NCBI RefSeq assembly: GCF_027596085.1 | Contig: NC_072456.1 | Coordinates: forward strand, 14,770,744-14,834,743 | From: Anoplopoma fimbria | Lineage: Eukaryota; Chordata; Actinopteri; Perciformes; Anoplopomatidae | Direction: 5' to 3' | Length of the DNA stretch: 64,000 bases | Shown here: positions 1-14,896 of the stretch, in pieces | How positions within the stretch are numbered: the first letter of the stretch is position 1 | Layout: every line of letters begins with the position of its first letter | The notes under the pieces: generated by a model | Databases searched by the model: none | Seen by the model: only the letters and a program-made list of their open reading frames with translations | Told to the model about the DNA's origin: nothing | Program-made: the position numbers and the translations under genes

Positions 1-2679
1 ATTTAGCCATATATAAACATTTATAGCACCCAAACATGTATTATCTCGATGATGACGATGCTGAATCACTACCTGCACATTCCAAGAGGGTTGTTTAAAT
101 CCCTCTATTATAAAGTGTAAGATGTTAGCAGTCACCTGTGAGCAGGTTATCCAGTTAAAGAGGGAATTGGGCTCGCAGAGCAGGAGTAGCTGTAGCTGGA
201 TTTTTTATTCAAAGGGAAATAAATAAGGCTGATATCAGAGTCTGTCTATTTGCCTCTGATACAGGAAGATAGTGTTGACAAAAAGGGAAGCGGGAGCCAA
301 CGCTGCTCTGAGTAAGCCGGCAGCCTGATGCCACCAAGTAGCAACTAGAAGTGCACTTGAAATGCACTTCAGAGATAGGAAGACATCATATATACCTAGA
401 TGCAGACGGTGTCAGGAACCCGAGAGAGAATCTTAGTTGACAAAACCAAACACAGCTGCAAAACGCACTACATAATTGAATTAGAACTCATGATCCTAAT
501 CCTAAAACACTTTCTCAGAAACACGAGGTATCTGGTAGTTAGAGCTAAAAAAAAACCCATTTTAATGTTTGATCCCCGCGTTGCCCACTGACTGTCCTTG
601 AGCAAAAAGCACCATCTCCGGTATTTGCGTGCCCATTATAAGTTATTTTAAGTAAAAATGTCAGCTACGAAGCTAAACTGTGAGCCCAAAAGCCTTGAAG
701 CCAGGCAAGGATGCTCCCTGTCTACAGCTGTGACTCTTCTTGCCAAAGGGATGGGTAGGGGGGATCTGGAGATAAATCCATCCCCTGCCCCCCCCCCCCA
801 AGGCAGCCCCTTCTACATTTGTCCTCTTACGGCCCCCAATCTGTAGTCACAACAGGGTGGAGGTAGGGCTAAAAACACGGGGACAGAAGGGACGACAATA
901 GCAGGTCTGGCATGGAAATGGGGGTTGCTTTTCACAGCTCCACCACACTTGCCCTTGGGTAAGTGTAGTGGAAAACGAGGGAGAGGCAGACACAATGAAA
1001 GCAGTAAGAAGAGAGAGAGAGAGGGAGAGAATGGGGCAGGGGTCGGGGGGGGGGGGGAAATAGAGACTGCAGCTTAGAAACAGGAGGTAGATGGAAAGCA
1101 GAGGGTCTCCCATTTTCATGGAGATAAAGGAGCACTAATGAATTTGAACCAGTGCCCTCCAGGGATATACCATAAGGGCAAAAATAGGAAAGGAGCAGAT
1201 TGGGGTTTAGTGGCTTTTTAAACTGCAGCCAAACTGTCTTTCAGACACACAGGGGTGCTCCCGATTCTGCAATCACTAAGATGGCCGTGGCCCCGCTTGC
1301 CAACTGCTGCGGGGGAGGCCTTTGCCAGGGCTCGGAGAGGATGTGATGCCAGAGGAGATACAACTGGCCAGGCTAGTAGCACGGCTCCAGCCAGCGAGGT
1401 CATTTATCTTCCCATCTAACTCAGATCTAGTTACCTCGTTTGCACATCACTGGGTGTGCTGACGTGCTGATTACAATTAAGCGGCATGAGGTACATTGCA
1501 CTAAAGTGGAGTCTGGACCTGTGTGACTCAATGTTTCAACACAGCACCAACATCGTGGGTTAAGGGATTGTTTTTCTTTTTTCTATGGCATACTGAGTAG
1601 ACTGTGGCACATAGACTCCCGAGGGTCTGATTCTAAAAAGAATTGATGCATTCACGGTAGAATGCTTTGAATGAAAGCTGAATGAAATGATCAGTTTTGC
1701 TTTATGCAAAGATTGAGGCGTTGGTCACCCTCAGTGCTTAGCATTTACGTTTAGCATTGCTTTTGGAACACCAAGGACTTTGAGTTAGCCCAAAGCCTGC
1801 ACTTACAGACCTTATCTATCATTTTTACAACGTGTTGTTTTACAACACAGAGAGACCAACCGCTGCCTGTGCCATCTACCCCCATGTGGAGGTAATGGTC
1901 TGGCCCCTAGGCTATGAGCCTGTGAGTTAATAATGAAGTGGGCCCCTCCATTGTAAATCACAGAGGGGTCTTGTTTGGCTGACGCCTTCGGGAGCATTGC
2001 ATGGGAATGGCATGTTTCACGAAGGACAGCCTGGCTTCAGTGCGAGAAAGAAAGAAGGCAGCTTTGTACATGATGGATGGTGGCCTTTGCCTCTGTTTGT
2101 ATCATATGGGATCTGAATATTAAAAAGGAACTGGGGAGATGAGGCATGAGCTGGGGTGTCATATTTATGGTCAGTCAAAGGCAGTTAGTCATTTTTTATT
2201 CTTCTTGGGTATTGACATTTTCATCCAAAGTGGGGCTTGGGTGGAAAACTTTGTGACATCTTGCAGCTTTTGCTCCCAAGGCTTTACAACTTATGTACAA
2301 GTCTAATAAGTAGCCGAGATATTGGATGTAGCTACGTTTTAAATTAAAAAATGTAGGTATAAAGCTGAAACAGTTATGTGTGTGACTCCCATTGAAGTTC
2401 TTCAGAAAAAAATACTAGTTTTAGGTTCCCACTAGAGAGTTTAGCAAGGTTTAATCAACTAGTCGACTAATTGCACACATAACTAGTTGTTATGTATAAT
2501 AGTGCTGTGGGAGAGAAGGACAGAAGTGCTGTGGAGAGAGGTAGGAAGGTTTTTTTTTTTTTACTTTACCATATTCGGAGGAAATTTCAAGTGTAACAAT
2601 TTTTTCAAAAAATGCTTCTCGCACACTGATAGCCGGCATTAAGCCTCTCAGGCAGAGTGGAGTTGAACATAGTATGTTT

Positions 2680-2701
2680 AAAAAAAAAAAAAAAAAAAAA
2701 A
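2680..2701. repeat. Poly(A) tract, 22 bp
   Basis: An uninterrupted run of 22 A. It may be a retroposon tail or a simple mononucleotide repeat; no SINE or LINE body was recognised just upstream. Confidence 0.85.
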
Positions 2702-2947
2702 GCCAGGAGGAACCTGGGCTGTTCTTTGAAGTCAGCTATTTTCTTTCTCTTCAAGTGCGTCACTCACTTCAAAGCGGGAATTTCACACAAAATGTACAGA
2801 TTTTTTATTTTTTCCCCCTCCTATCCTTTGTGTAGAATTTACAGCATAAAACGGGTCTGGGAATACTTTGTCAGAAGGTATCTGTAACCTAAGATGACTC
2901 CGTCTATGTGTGCGAGTCTGTTTTTGTGCCTCTGACAGCTTGCATAG

Positions 2948-2948
<1 letters not shown>

Positions 2949-3036
<88 letters not shown>
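2949..3036. repeat. (TG)44 microsatellite
   Basis: A perfect 88-bp TG array. It creates a spurious Thr-His frame on the minus strand and a Cys-Val frame on the plus strand. Confidence 0.98.
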
Positions 3037-3037
<1 letters not shown>

Positions 3038-3571
3038 TCGTGTGCATATCCACATAAAGAGGCCTGCAGATGATGCTCGATGGTGGTCCGAGGCTTTGCT
3101 TTTGTTAACGAGATGGAATCCAGAGAGCGTCAGCTGCGTGTGGAGTCCTGGTTAGATAGGTTTGACCCCTGTGGTTTATGGGTAAAGAGGGGGATTTGAA
3201 TGTGGTTGATGAGTAAGATTCGTCACTATTTGAAGTCGGCAGCCTTGATTTAAATCTGCTTCAAATTCACATTCCAAGTCTGTGGAAACCAATATGCACC
3301 AATAACAACTTCCTGTGTTCTAATGACTTTGATGTCAATGAGTTTAAAGGCATGCATAGCGAAAAAATGGCTGGCATACCATAACATTTTTTATTTTTCT
3401 TCTGTGCTCGGAGTTCAGTTGTGTTTGTACTGAGGGGTTTTAGTGGCTATTAGCCTGTTCAAGCACCTTTTTAAATTTTTCTGCCATGATTGTAATTGGA
3501 ACATCTACCAGCAATGGCACAGCAACTTGTAAATAGATGAGAGGGTCGGCTCTGTTAACCGCAGCAGAGTT

Positions 3572-3681
<110 letters not shown>

Positions 3682-4276
3682 CAGCTCACACATATTATGC
3701 ATACTTGACTGTCTGCTTGTGTCTGTATGAGTTTGTGATCGTCACATAGTTTGTAACAGAAACTGTCTGTGCATCTGAAATTGTGTGTACAATTTACAGC
3801 CCCAACCGTGTGTGTTTGAGTGTTTGGCCGGGTATTGAGGTGCTTTCCCTTTCCAAACATGAGTGGTGAACAATGGCGGTTTGTGTTCCATTCATCTGCA
3901 GAGTTCAGATGGTGGAGGACCAGTTTGGGGCAAGCTATCTAACAGCTTCCCTTCCACACAGCCCTTCACGTTCTCCCATATTCTCCTACACCCACCAAAC
4001 ACACCCGGCCTCACTCCCCCACACAAGCCTTGTTCCGAAGGTGACTTTGGCCCCCTAGTTCTCTTGGCTTCAATTTATCTGCCGGGCGAACGGCACTGTA
4101 ATTGACTCTCGAATAACAAACAGGAGGACACTTTGCCCTTCGACAACCACGCAAGATACAACACAATTTAAAAATCTTCTGTTGTTCATTTTTGACAATG
4201 CAGATTGGATGTGATGCGCTTAAGATGTTTTCAAGAGTTCAAATCCTTGCCCACCGGCATCCAATGTGCTCCCCCC

Positions 4277-4278
<2 letters not shown>

Positions 4279-4347
<69 letters not shown>
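4279..4347. repeat. (AC)n microsatellite, 69 bp
   Basis: A perfect AC array preceded by a short C tract. Its orientation is opposite to the two GT arrays upstream. Confidence 0.97.
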
Positions 4348-4351
<4 letters not shown>

Positions 4352-4610
4352 AAGCCAATTTGCACTTTGGCTTTGAATAGCAGCCAAATGCGTAAGATAT
4401 TTTTACCCAGAGCCCATGATCTCACTTGATCTGAGTCAGCACAGGTTGTTAGCTGAGGCGATTGCATGCACTTGACCTGTTGGTGCGGGCGGCGTGGGCA
4501 TACAACACTGGTTGCTGAGACAGGAGGGAGGGAGGAAGAGGAATGTGCAGATATGTGTGTGTTTGTGTGTGTGCGTGCAAGCTTTACGAGCAAGCTCTTT
4601 TTCTACAAGA

Positions 4611-4613
<3 letters not shown>

Positions 4614-4644
<31 letters not shown>
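4614..4644. repeat. (GA)n microsatellite, 31 bp
   Basis: A perfect GA array followed by about 200 bp of purine-rich sequence, which produces charged Arg/Glu-rich spurious frames on the + strand. Confidence 0.95.
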
Positions 4645-4645
<1 letters not shown>

Positions 4646-7600
4646 AAGCGATGGAGGCAGGGAGTAGGAGGAAGAGGCGGAGACGGAGGAGGGGTAGATG
4701 CAAGGATTCCTCTGAGACCAAGGCTGGCAGCTCTGTCAAGAGAAGACTGGAGAGGGAGGACCAGAGTGCATGAAAACAAGAGGGGAGGAAGCATGCGAGT
4801 GAGCAGAGAGAGAAAGCAAATTAGAGCGTATGAAAGACAAAAGAAGGAACTGACAAGGAAACTGCATTACAGTGATAGTGAGCAGTTGGCTAAAAAGAAA
4901 AAGAAAAACAAAGGTTTGACTGACCGAATATTTTTGCCTCATCGTTTCATGTGGGCCTCATCAGGTTTTAAGGATGTTCCACTTTGCCAGCGGGCAATTG
5001 TGTACCCCTCTCAGATTAGCATGTCGGCAAATTGCAGGGCAGGAGAGAGGAGGCATTGGAAGGACATGGACCGATACCCCACCAGAGAAGGCGGTCCCGC
5101 TCTCAAAACTCCCTTTTCCTTCTCACCATTGAGGGATGGCCACAGTGTGAGCGAAAAGCTCTACAGCTGTAATCTTCCCTTAAAGCCTATTCAATGACAA
5201 AGTCCTTCCCCCCCCTCATTTCAGAACCTAATGTATAACATCATCCACCCGTCTTTACCTTAGCGTCCCCCTTACCGCTGACGGTGTCTACATTATAGTT
5301 GCTGCCTTTAGATGAGCTCTGTGATCGGTGAAAATGGGCAAAAGGGCCACAGATGGAAACAGGATCAGCTGATAAAGGCGAGCGGTGATCTGCAGGGCTG
5401 GATGCAGTTGAGGCAAGATTCAATTTCTCCCTGCCTTCAGCCGATCTGGAGGTAGTCTTTGGACTATTACGGGCCTGTTTTATTCAGTTTGATATCCTCT
5501 ATCAAGTAAACATGGCAACATGGTGCTGTATCATTCGCCTTGTCAAGACCTGTTTTTATCATTTGCCCGGGTGTTGTCATGTCAGGATGTAGTGTTGTTG
5601 ACACCAGGTGAGTTATCAACCCCTAAGCTCTCATCTTTAAGCAGCACTCGACTCATCACCTGACACTCCACAGAAAACAAATCAGATGAAGCCGCTTCAT
5701 GTTTCGTTTGGTTTCTTCATTCCTGGCAGCAAATGTCAGCCCAGGTTTCATTCCAATTGATGCGATGCCTACGAGCTCCTTCACCCTCTTCTTTCGTTCT
5801 TTCTTTCTTTCTTTCTCTCTCTCAAAGTGGCCTGTGCTGGTTACCGGCGAGTTAAACACGATGGGTATTGTAGTTTTCAGATCGTCACTGGGCATATCAC
5901 TCCCAGCACTGACGATCCATAACCGCACACTGGCAGTGACTGTCACCTGACGCTGTCATCTTGTCCTTCACACATCGGCTCAGATTTCACGGCAGACCGC
6001 AGTTTTGACAAACAGGGACTTTACACTGTGGAACAAGTCGGTCCCTCAGAGAAGGCCGTTGATTGGTTTAGGAACGTGACATTGCTGTTTCTGTCTTTTG
6101 GAAAAGAGGATGGAACCCCTTTTGAAGGCGCCCTGTGCAAAACAGCTGTTGACAATTTTAGGGTTGCTTGTGAAAGGAATGTTGTTGTACTATGGTGTGG
6201 CAGCATTTTCTCAAGCTAACCTTGCTATATTCACACCCGCGCCCCTTTGAACGTACCACATCTCAAAAGCCTTGTGGCGCTCCGCAGCGTTGTAGCATAG
6301 CATCCGAGACGAATCGTCCACTTTGCCACTAAAACCCTTCATGTGGCCATGTTGTTATTTGGTTTTTTCTTTGGTACCCCAGCTGTCATGTTGAGGCTCC
6401 AACCACCCTCACATGGTCTTCAGATATAGATCTTGAGGCTCACAGACTTTTTTGGGGCTGTAAACCAGTGTTAGTCGAGACTGGATAATGGTAGTGGCAA
6501 GACTGAAGAAAGTTTTATGAAGGTTTTTCCATTCAGAGCTGTGGGTGTTTAAACTTGGGCACATTGAAATCCAACAGAATACAAAGCATTCTGCAGTTGC
6601 TTCACAGTTTAATATATTCTGACAGATAATGCTGTACCCAGTCCTACGCTTGCCATGGCAGTTGGTGATACAGTGTTACACCCTGTTTTGGCATACGGCG
6701 ATTTCATTTCCATCGGAATTTTTTTCTTTTCATCAAATAATGATAATTAAAAAAGGGAAAAAACACAGCCATCCAATGTTAAAGATCAAAGTAATAGCTC
6801 TCCAGATACGGACGTCATCAATTAATATCCTTTTTCTGTGAAATGTCCGCTATAATCAGTAACAAAAAGGGTGTTGTTACGAGTGTATTAACCGCTGGTA
6901 AATGTCCCTCATAGTAGCATCCCTACTCAGTCCCCATGGGGTGTGGTGTTTTTCCATCGTCAAAGCCTTCTGTCTCCATTTCTTTTATTGAGCTAGAAAG
7001 ATTTGCAGAGGATACACAGTCTTTTTAAGCACTGTGACTTCACATTTATCTAGCTCCACACATTGCCTCCAGGGAGCTGCCTGATAGATAAACAGACTTC
7101 TTTCCCAAAAAAGAAAATGTATTTTCATAGCCTTCACATGGAGGAACCAAAGAACAGTCACATCATAACATGGCCAACCAAAAAGAAGGGTAACTCTGGA
7201 CATTAACAGTTCACAGCAGGCCGACATGGATGGAGCACCTAGCTCTCTGCTGGAGCAGTTTGGGGATGATTCTCTTGCTCAAAAGCATGCGAGCTGTAGC
7301 GTTGGTAGGGTCACATTTACGGGCTGATTGCAGGTAAACAAACAAGAAAGTGCTTACTTCACCTTTCTATATATTCATTTGCATCCAAACTTGCACATGA
7401 AGATATGAAATATAGCGTATATGTCCACATTGTTTGAGACATCAAGGCAGGCCAATTACAGTTTTTAAGGGTCAGAGAGAGGGACGGACAAAGAGAGAGA
7501 GAATAACAAGCTTTAATGTTGAGGCCTTTTTCTGGCCATTTTATGTCATCTTGCGTTCCTATAAAAAATGCCAAAAAATGTGCGGCGGGATGGTGAATTC

Positions 7601-8270
7601 TGGATAAATTTGTTTTGAGTTTTTATACCCTGGAGTCATAATGTTTTAATTTGGCGCCGGCCCCCCCGGTTGTGAAATGTCCGTGGCCTGCTGCCGCGTA
7701 AACAAAACACATTTAGCATAATTGCACCTTTGGTGTAGGCCTCTCCTCAAGGCAAGGTATTGATTTTCTCTCTCCCTCTGTCTCTCCCGCTCTGCTCTTT
7801 GTTTTTCTTCTCCTCAGCTTTATTTTCCCTTTTTTGCATTCCTCGACCGGAGTTTTCTCTCTATCTCTCCCTCTCTCCCTCTCTCTCTCTCTCCGTGCCC
7901 CTGCCCTCCCCCATCACTTGCTCTGTCTCTCACGGTCGGTGCTCGAGAGGAAAAATAGCAACAAGAATGCAGTTCGATTACAGTAGCCAGAATAATGTTC
8001 ACCTTAATGACACCGAGAGCCCGACCGACAAAACCAGTCGATCTCTCAGTTTCATGTTGAAGTAGCAGCTGCCTGATCCAGTGCCGTTTCAGGAAGCCAA
8101 GTGAAGATCATTCTAAATACAACAACAACAAAAAAACACTTGTAGCTGTGATTTATCGTGTTGATTGTTAAAGCGCACAATAGCAGCTCTGCAGCATGTG
8201 GGAGGAATCCTGCTTCCTCTCTGAAATTGGAGACGAGTGCAGTTGAGCTGTTTGGAGTCCTACTGTGCAT

Positions 8271-8271
<1 letters not shown>

Positions 8272-8344
<73 letters not shown>
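8272..8344. repeat. (AC)n microsatellite, 73 bp
   Basis: A perfect AC array in otherwise unique-looking sequence. Confidence 0.97.
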
Positions 8345-8347
<3 letters not shown>

Positions 8348-9234
8348 CATAGACGTTCTTGAAAATGTATGGAAGGAATTTTGCATCGGGGCCACAGATG
8401 GTGTTGCAATAACTTTTGGCCATAGAAATTTCATCATATTTTTACATGCAGCTTTAACTATAATCGGGAACCGGTATTGCAGACAGTCTTGTATGAGGAC
8501 CACAGGGTAGCTTTAGCTCTTCCCTTCTGATGATCAGGTTTTGAAGGAGACTTATTCCAATACATATTTCTGGGCTGGAGGCAAAAGGTTACCTGTAGTG
8601 CACCTATCATTCACTCACTCTTGGATGTAAAGTGGTCGTTGAGTGGTGCCAGTGGAGGTCAAATGTCGGTTGTAGTCTTTCTTTGTGTAAATCGTCGGCT
8701 TCTCATACATTTTTTATTCACAGAGTGTGGTAGATTGAGGGCAAACAGAGAGGGTGTTGGTGGATATGAAATGACTGTGTGCATGGCCTGTGCTCGTGTT
8801 GATCTTCCATGGTGCCTCTGTGTCAATTTTCATCTTACTCTCTCTGTTCCACTGTGAGTTTGGTGTTGGAATTCAATCTGCGTTATTGAGCAAACATGCC
8901 AATAAAGATTTCCAAATATGCCATAAGATCTGTAACAGTAGCCTCCTTTTTCCTCTTTCAGTCTTGTACCAACTCAGCTGCTTTATTAACATCAGTATAA
9001 AATGTATCGACCGATTGTCAAAAGATTTTTCAACTATTTTAATTGAATAAGAATTTAGCGTTTGTAAAACACAGTAAGCCTTTTTCAGACAAAATAACCC
9101 CACCAGAAACACATTAATCTCTTTTGTCTTCTCTTATCATCCTGCATGTGTGTTCTGTGCTGCCCTCTTGGCTTCTAGTCTGGCTTCTATTATTCTCCTG
9201 CCTGGATTAACCTCCAAACAATGTAACCCCACAC

Positions 9235-9236
<2 letters not shown>

Positions 9237-9286
<50 letters not shown>
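9237..9286. repeat. (CA)25 microsatellite
   Basis: A perfect 50-bp CA array preceded by a C-rich stretch. Confidence 0.97.
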
Positions 9287-9287
<1 letters not shown>

Positions 9288-10265
9288 TCATATGGCCAAT
9301 TATCCCCCAGTCTGTTACAACAAATCATATCCCTCCTGTCTGTGTCTAATACCCCCTTTTTATACGTGCTGCAGCTCTGCTCAATGTGTGTCAAACCCAT
9401 ATTTGACCTATTCTCATTAGACCTCTCTCACAGGTTACATTCTGGCCACACTGCTAACAAACATTTTGTTTGAAAATGTACTCTATAATCATAGAAATAC
9501 ACAACATCGCTTTGAAAATGAACCGCATAGCGTTCAAACGGTAGACCTGCGATGAACCGTTCCTAATTGCCGTCAACATTTTGACAGATTGATTCAAACA
9601 CACTTTGTGACAGGCATACACAAACACACGTCTCATGTGATGACTTGAGTGATATTAACCCAGGTTTTTGTGTAGATGCTCCCACTCGGGTTAGCCCAAC
9701 GCTTCAAAAACATGAGTAGAACACCGTTTCTCCATGTTGACCCAAAACTGTTGTACACGTTTTCGTGTAAACCGCCTCTCTAGATGGTTGACCTAAAAGT
9801 CAGCGGAGAACACGTGTACAAGTATGTACATGCCCTGTGCTATCTCTTCTTCGTTCGACTGGACACACTCTCGCACCTCTGAATGTCAGCGCCCATGTAA
9901 TGTGATGTCGCCAAGTGGATTAACATACATAAGGCATGCTCACAAGAACACGCATGGATACACACTACGCACACACGGCCTAATGAGCCAATGGGCGTAG
10001 ACAAACTCCACTGTCGGCGTTCGACCTTTTTATGAATACACTTTTCAATTTCCACACATCAGCTTGACGTGTGTGTATATAATATCTTTGTGTGTGTGTG
10101 TAAGTGAGAGAGAGAGAGATCGGGTGAGCGAGAGGCAGTCAGGAAGTCATCGAGGGCCCCTCAAGTCTGGTGGAATGCAGAATGAGGGGGATGGGTGAGC
10201 GAGGTTTGGTTTGACAGAGAGGGAGAGAGACTTGGAGAGTGGGGTGCGGTTCTCTGGATTTGAGG

Positions 10266-10267
<2 letters not shown>

Positions 10268-10322
<55 letters not shown>
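10268..10322. repeat. (AC)n microsatellite, 55 bp plus an interrupted tail
   Basis: A perfect AC array followed by TAG and a further short ACAC run. More broken AC runs follow at about 10462-10500. Confidence 0.96.
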
Positions 10323-10326
<4 letters not shown>

Positions 10327-11912
10327 CACACACACTGCCTCTCTCGCTCTACGGCAGCCTACTATATTTTTACAGTATCAATTGGTGCTCACAGATGTTC
10401 ACTGTTTATACGGCCTTCATCAGCTCCGATTCAACCTTCCTTCTGAGCAGCTGCAACCAAGCACACACACACACTTTGCACACACACACACAAGCACACA
10501 TATACCAACAGGCTGGAACTTGCTATTTTTAGTCACTGCCTCTGGTGATGAGGAAGCTGAGAGTGCAGCAACAGGCAGAATGAAGTCTTCTCTTGAGAAA
10601 GACAAACTCATTTGCGGTTTTCTCTGTTCATCAAACACCTTTCCTCTTCGTCCTTCATCACGCCTGACTGGATACAACATCCATCCCGTAAGCTGATCGG
10701 GGTAGGGGTTACAAAATAAGACCCAAGCCCTTTTTCTCACCTGGTTTGGATAAAACAAGCGACAGAAAAAACAACACATAAATATTTAAATCTGCATTTT
10801 TTACATCACATGCTTCTGGAAAATGTCTGACACCCACTTTTTAAGGCCAACTGTCTAATTCATTGGTCATCCTTTGTGTTTTTTTTCTTCACTTGAAAGC
10901 AGTTGGTGCAGGATCCAATCTGTATATATTGCCGAAGGCTGATACAAATCACTGCCTTTGATGGAGGATTTAGCCGATGTGTTGTTGCCCCTATAGAACA
11001 GCTTCATGGTTTTTAATGCCAAACAGACATTGTGTAACGCTAAAACTCTGTGGGGCTACTCAGAATTATCAATAATTTTGTCAGAGGACTGAAATGTTGA
11101 TATTCAAACAAACTGCAGCTTTATAGTGGGCTTCCAAAATGCTGAGTGCCGTAACCAGTTGACGGTCATACTGTAATATCAGCTGTAGTGTAGCATCATC
11201 TTCAGCTCCATGAGCTAGATAGAGTGATAGATGTGCTACTTGTCATCAGACATTAAATTCAACAGCATCCAAAATCATTAAATCTAGTCACAAATTCAAG
11301 GTCTTGGAAAAGTCCAGAATACCAACTTTGATGAAGGAGGAAAAAGGAAACTCCTCTAGGAGAATTATGCTGCACAGAGTGATCAAGGCTTGAAACGTAT
11401 CTAAAGATATAAAGGACACGATGCGACATATTAGATGTTTCTGAATGGACATTAGTAGTTTCGTCCACCTGTGTCCAGTTATTCTGGATGTTAACTGAAA
11501 GTCCAGAGCTGGGAAGCACTAAACTAATAAAGAAATGTGTTTTCAGCGTTTTGAATTTCAATGAGGCTCAGATGGGTACCGATCGGAGGGGCTGGGAGGA
11601 GAGGGGGCTAGGTAAAATTGATTTTCGGCTGAGTAAAAGCAGATGCTTGAGAAGGAATGAGCGGGTACAGGCACACACTCACACACACACGCACACACAC
11701 ACACACACACAGACGTCAGCAAGAATATGCCAGCATGTATGCACAATCACACACACACACTCAGACCACTCACACACTACTATATTCAGGAGGAAGGTTA
11801 ATTGAAGGTTATAACTAGGGAGCTGAAGAAGAGAGGCTTTCAGCGGTGACGTATGTGTGTGTGTGTGTCTGTCTGTGTGTGTGTTTCAACCCCTTTGCTT
11901 GCCCTGAACTCC

Positions 11913-11915
<3 letters not shown>

Positions 11916-11953
<38 letters not shown>
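11916..11953. repeat. (TC)19 microsatellite
   Basis: A perfect 38-bp CT array, 35-60 bp downstream of a short imperfect GT run (about 11853-11883). Confidence 0.95.
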
Positions 11954-11956
<3 letters not shown>

Positions 11957-13959
11957 ACCCAAAGCCCAGTTAAAATGTGCAGCCATGCAGATACCTACAA
12001 TCTCATTAATTCAACCCATTGGCTATACTGCAGTGCTAGCTCTCCCAAACACCCCCCCCCATTTCCTTCTACCATATGCAAATGCTTTCTCTAAAAGGTT
12101 AATATAATCTGCAGCTGCTGAGGTTAACTATCTGCGGATACACTGTAAGAAAAGATGTGTTGACACATCTCCCCGCTTCGTATCTGTCCATGAATCTATT
12201 AACTATATATGCATTTTGTTAAAATGGTATAAAGTATGCTACATAGTGTTCTTGCTTGATATTGGAACATTAATGTCATTATTATTGGCATTATTTCACT
12301 AACAAAAGGTTCCAATTAATAAATAGAAAAATTGTGTGAATTGCTTTGAAAAAGGTAAATAGGAAACAGAATAAATTAAATATCAATTTTATCAGTTATA
12401 TTATGCCATTTAAAGCAACTAATTAATAGCCTTAATGTGTGATATATCTTTTTATAAAATGGACAAAAATGGAAATATTTCCGCATAAACTTGTAAATGA
12501 TCAGAACCGGAATGGCTGTGGACTAATTTAGTCTCAAAAACTTGGAAAAGAAGGTTAAACGAACCAAATGCCAATAATGAATCTGTAGAAAATTCCATTC
12601 TGTCAAAAGATGTCTTGTATTTCCACATTCTTGGAACCTCATATTTCGCTATTTCAGTGAAACAGTTGTCCAACTTCCTCTCTGCCAAAGTGATTTTTAG
12701 CAATATGAATACAATCCCAATAAACCCCTGTGGGGCTGCTCTGTGGCTGACCTAGACCTTTGAGCTCCCTGTAGAGGGGAGAAAGAATACGTTCCTGTAA
12801 GCATATATACAAGGTCACCATCCCATTAGTTAATCTTCTGTATATACACGTTGACACATGGCAGGAGTGGAAATCTTTCCGGGGAGACGGCAACTTCCTT
12901 AGCTGTCAAAACATGGCAGTCATTCTTTCCAGCTCTGGCCTAGAGTAGAGTTAGCTGATGTTGGCGGCTGAGTGTAGACATTCTGGATTCAGCCTGTACG
13001 AGTTGTTTGCAGTCATTATTAAATGATCGGTATGTGGTGGAGAGAATAAAACCCTTTCGTCAGTGTTGAGGATTGGCTTTATACGTGATGGGAGGCTTTG
13101 ATGACCGTGTCTGTGTTTGCTAATGTGCATGTGTGCATAATAGCACTTTGTATTCATGTGTGTGTACATCCATATATATATGTGTGTGTTTGTGCATGTG
13201 AGTGACACTTGTGCACACTAGCCCTTTGTATCAGTGTGTATTAGTCTTTGTGTGCATCTATGTGCCTTTGCGAGTGTGTGCGCCCCTCTATCGTCGCCCT
13301 CTCGGAGCCTCTCTCCCACACACACTCATTAAAATGTCATCCTAAGCAGGGCCATCTATTCTATCTGTGGAATGCAGTAGGCTACGAGGGAGTGAGGCAG
13401 CAGCCATATTGAATTTCTGGAAAAATGGAGATGCTGTGAGGGGACAAGGCATAATGTATCTTTTTGTCAATGTGTGTGCATGTGTGTGTGATCCCATTAA
13501 TCAAGTATCCTTAGGGGTATAACGGTACATATATTATTTTCGAACCATTAGGTATGCATCCTCTGTGTGCCCTCTGACCCCAAATGTTGAAAAACAGTCT
13601 GCTACTCACAGAAAAAGACATTTGGGAGGGCTTGTTTCACTCGTGACGTTTTGGGGGTTATGCAAACACACTTGACTGTAGACAATACCAAAGCATATAA
13701 GTACTACAGTGTGCCTTCACATGTGCGAAACTGTGGCTGATTGGCCATCATGAAAAAAAAACGGAACCAACGCTAGGTATTTTCTAAAACGTCTGTGGTA
13801 TGTTTCAATATACGTGCATTCCAACAAAGTCCTAAAGCGACTCTATAGGAATATATAATTCAAGTCATAAAACGTTTAAAAAAGTTTTGATAATTGATAT
13901 ATATTTTAAGTCTAAATAAAAAGCCTTAAGTTATACCAACTTTTCCTGTGGGAAACTTT

Positions 13960-14035
13960 GCATACAAAATAAAAGCATTTGAAGATGCTATCTAAATTTC
14001 CCCCGCTGTGGGACTAATAAAGGATTATCTTAAAT
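13960..14035 (+). mobile_element. Probable 3'-tail fragment of a fish non-LTR retroposon
   Basis: The core reads TTTCCCCCGCTGTGGGACT followed by AATAAAGGATTATCTTA. This pattern, a CCCC...GTGGGA hairpin followed by AATAAAG and an ATCT-type tail, is common at the 3' end of interspersed non-LTR elements in fish. Only the tail is visible, with no coding part. The assignment rests on recall of the family pattern; a repeat-library search would settle it. Confidence 0.5.
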
Positions 14036-14775
14036 TGTGTACACTAAAGAAATAATTGAATTTGGATTGGATAATTTGTTGTGGCATTAATGTTCCCATA
14101 ACAACAACATGTGATAAGCCTGGTCCGTCCGTGACACATGATTATCTAAAAGGGTTTTTTATGAACACTGGATGAAGACACATTTTATATCCGTATAGGG
14201 GAATTGTAAAGATATCCTAGGATATACCCTTGGAGATACAATCTGCAAACTAGAAGAAGACTGTTACAAATTAAATATTGAATACCAATGAAACAAACTT
14301 GTAGGATTATTAAAGGAATGCTATTGAGAAACCTGAGCAAATAAGACAAACCTAAAGGTAGAGACAGCTGCTGCAAACTCTACTCAATACAGCAGATCGT
14401 TATTGTACGTTAACATGGTGCTTCACATCAGAGCTGTTTTCAAACTCCCACGTTCTCCATCTTTTCTCCCTCTCTCACACATTTCCCCCCAAACCCCTCC
14501 ATTTTCATGGTAAACAGAAAGATGAATGATTGAATCATGATCGATTCGTTTGTTTCAGGCTCAAATGTCAGGGTGTCATTTGATACCTCCCCACCCCACC
14601 ACCCACCACTCTAGCTGCCCGCCCGCCTCCTCATTACTGCGTGGGGCCAAACAACAGGCTTTTCCACCTTTTAATGATGATGAGGAGGAGGATGCCTCCC
14701 TGCCACCGAAACATGTTTAATTAAAGGATTGCTGTTTGGTTTTAGCACTGATCTGTGGCTTTCACGATTGCTTGC

Positions 14776-14896
<121 letters not shown>

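Noticed and set aside
2783..3155. Frames encoding long Thr-His or Cys-Val runs (this and all similar ones across the window)
   Set aside because: They are direct translations of (AC)n/(GT)n microsatellites and have no start context, domain or splice support.
14212..14225. 14-bp perfect palindrome ATATCCTAGGATAT
   Set aside because: A few palindromes of this length are expected by chance in 64 kb, and there is no supporting context.
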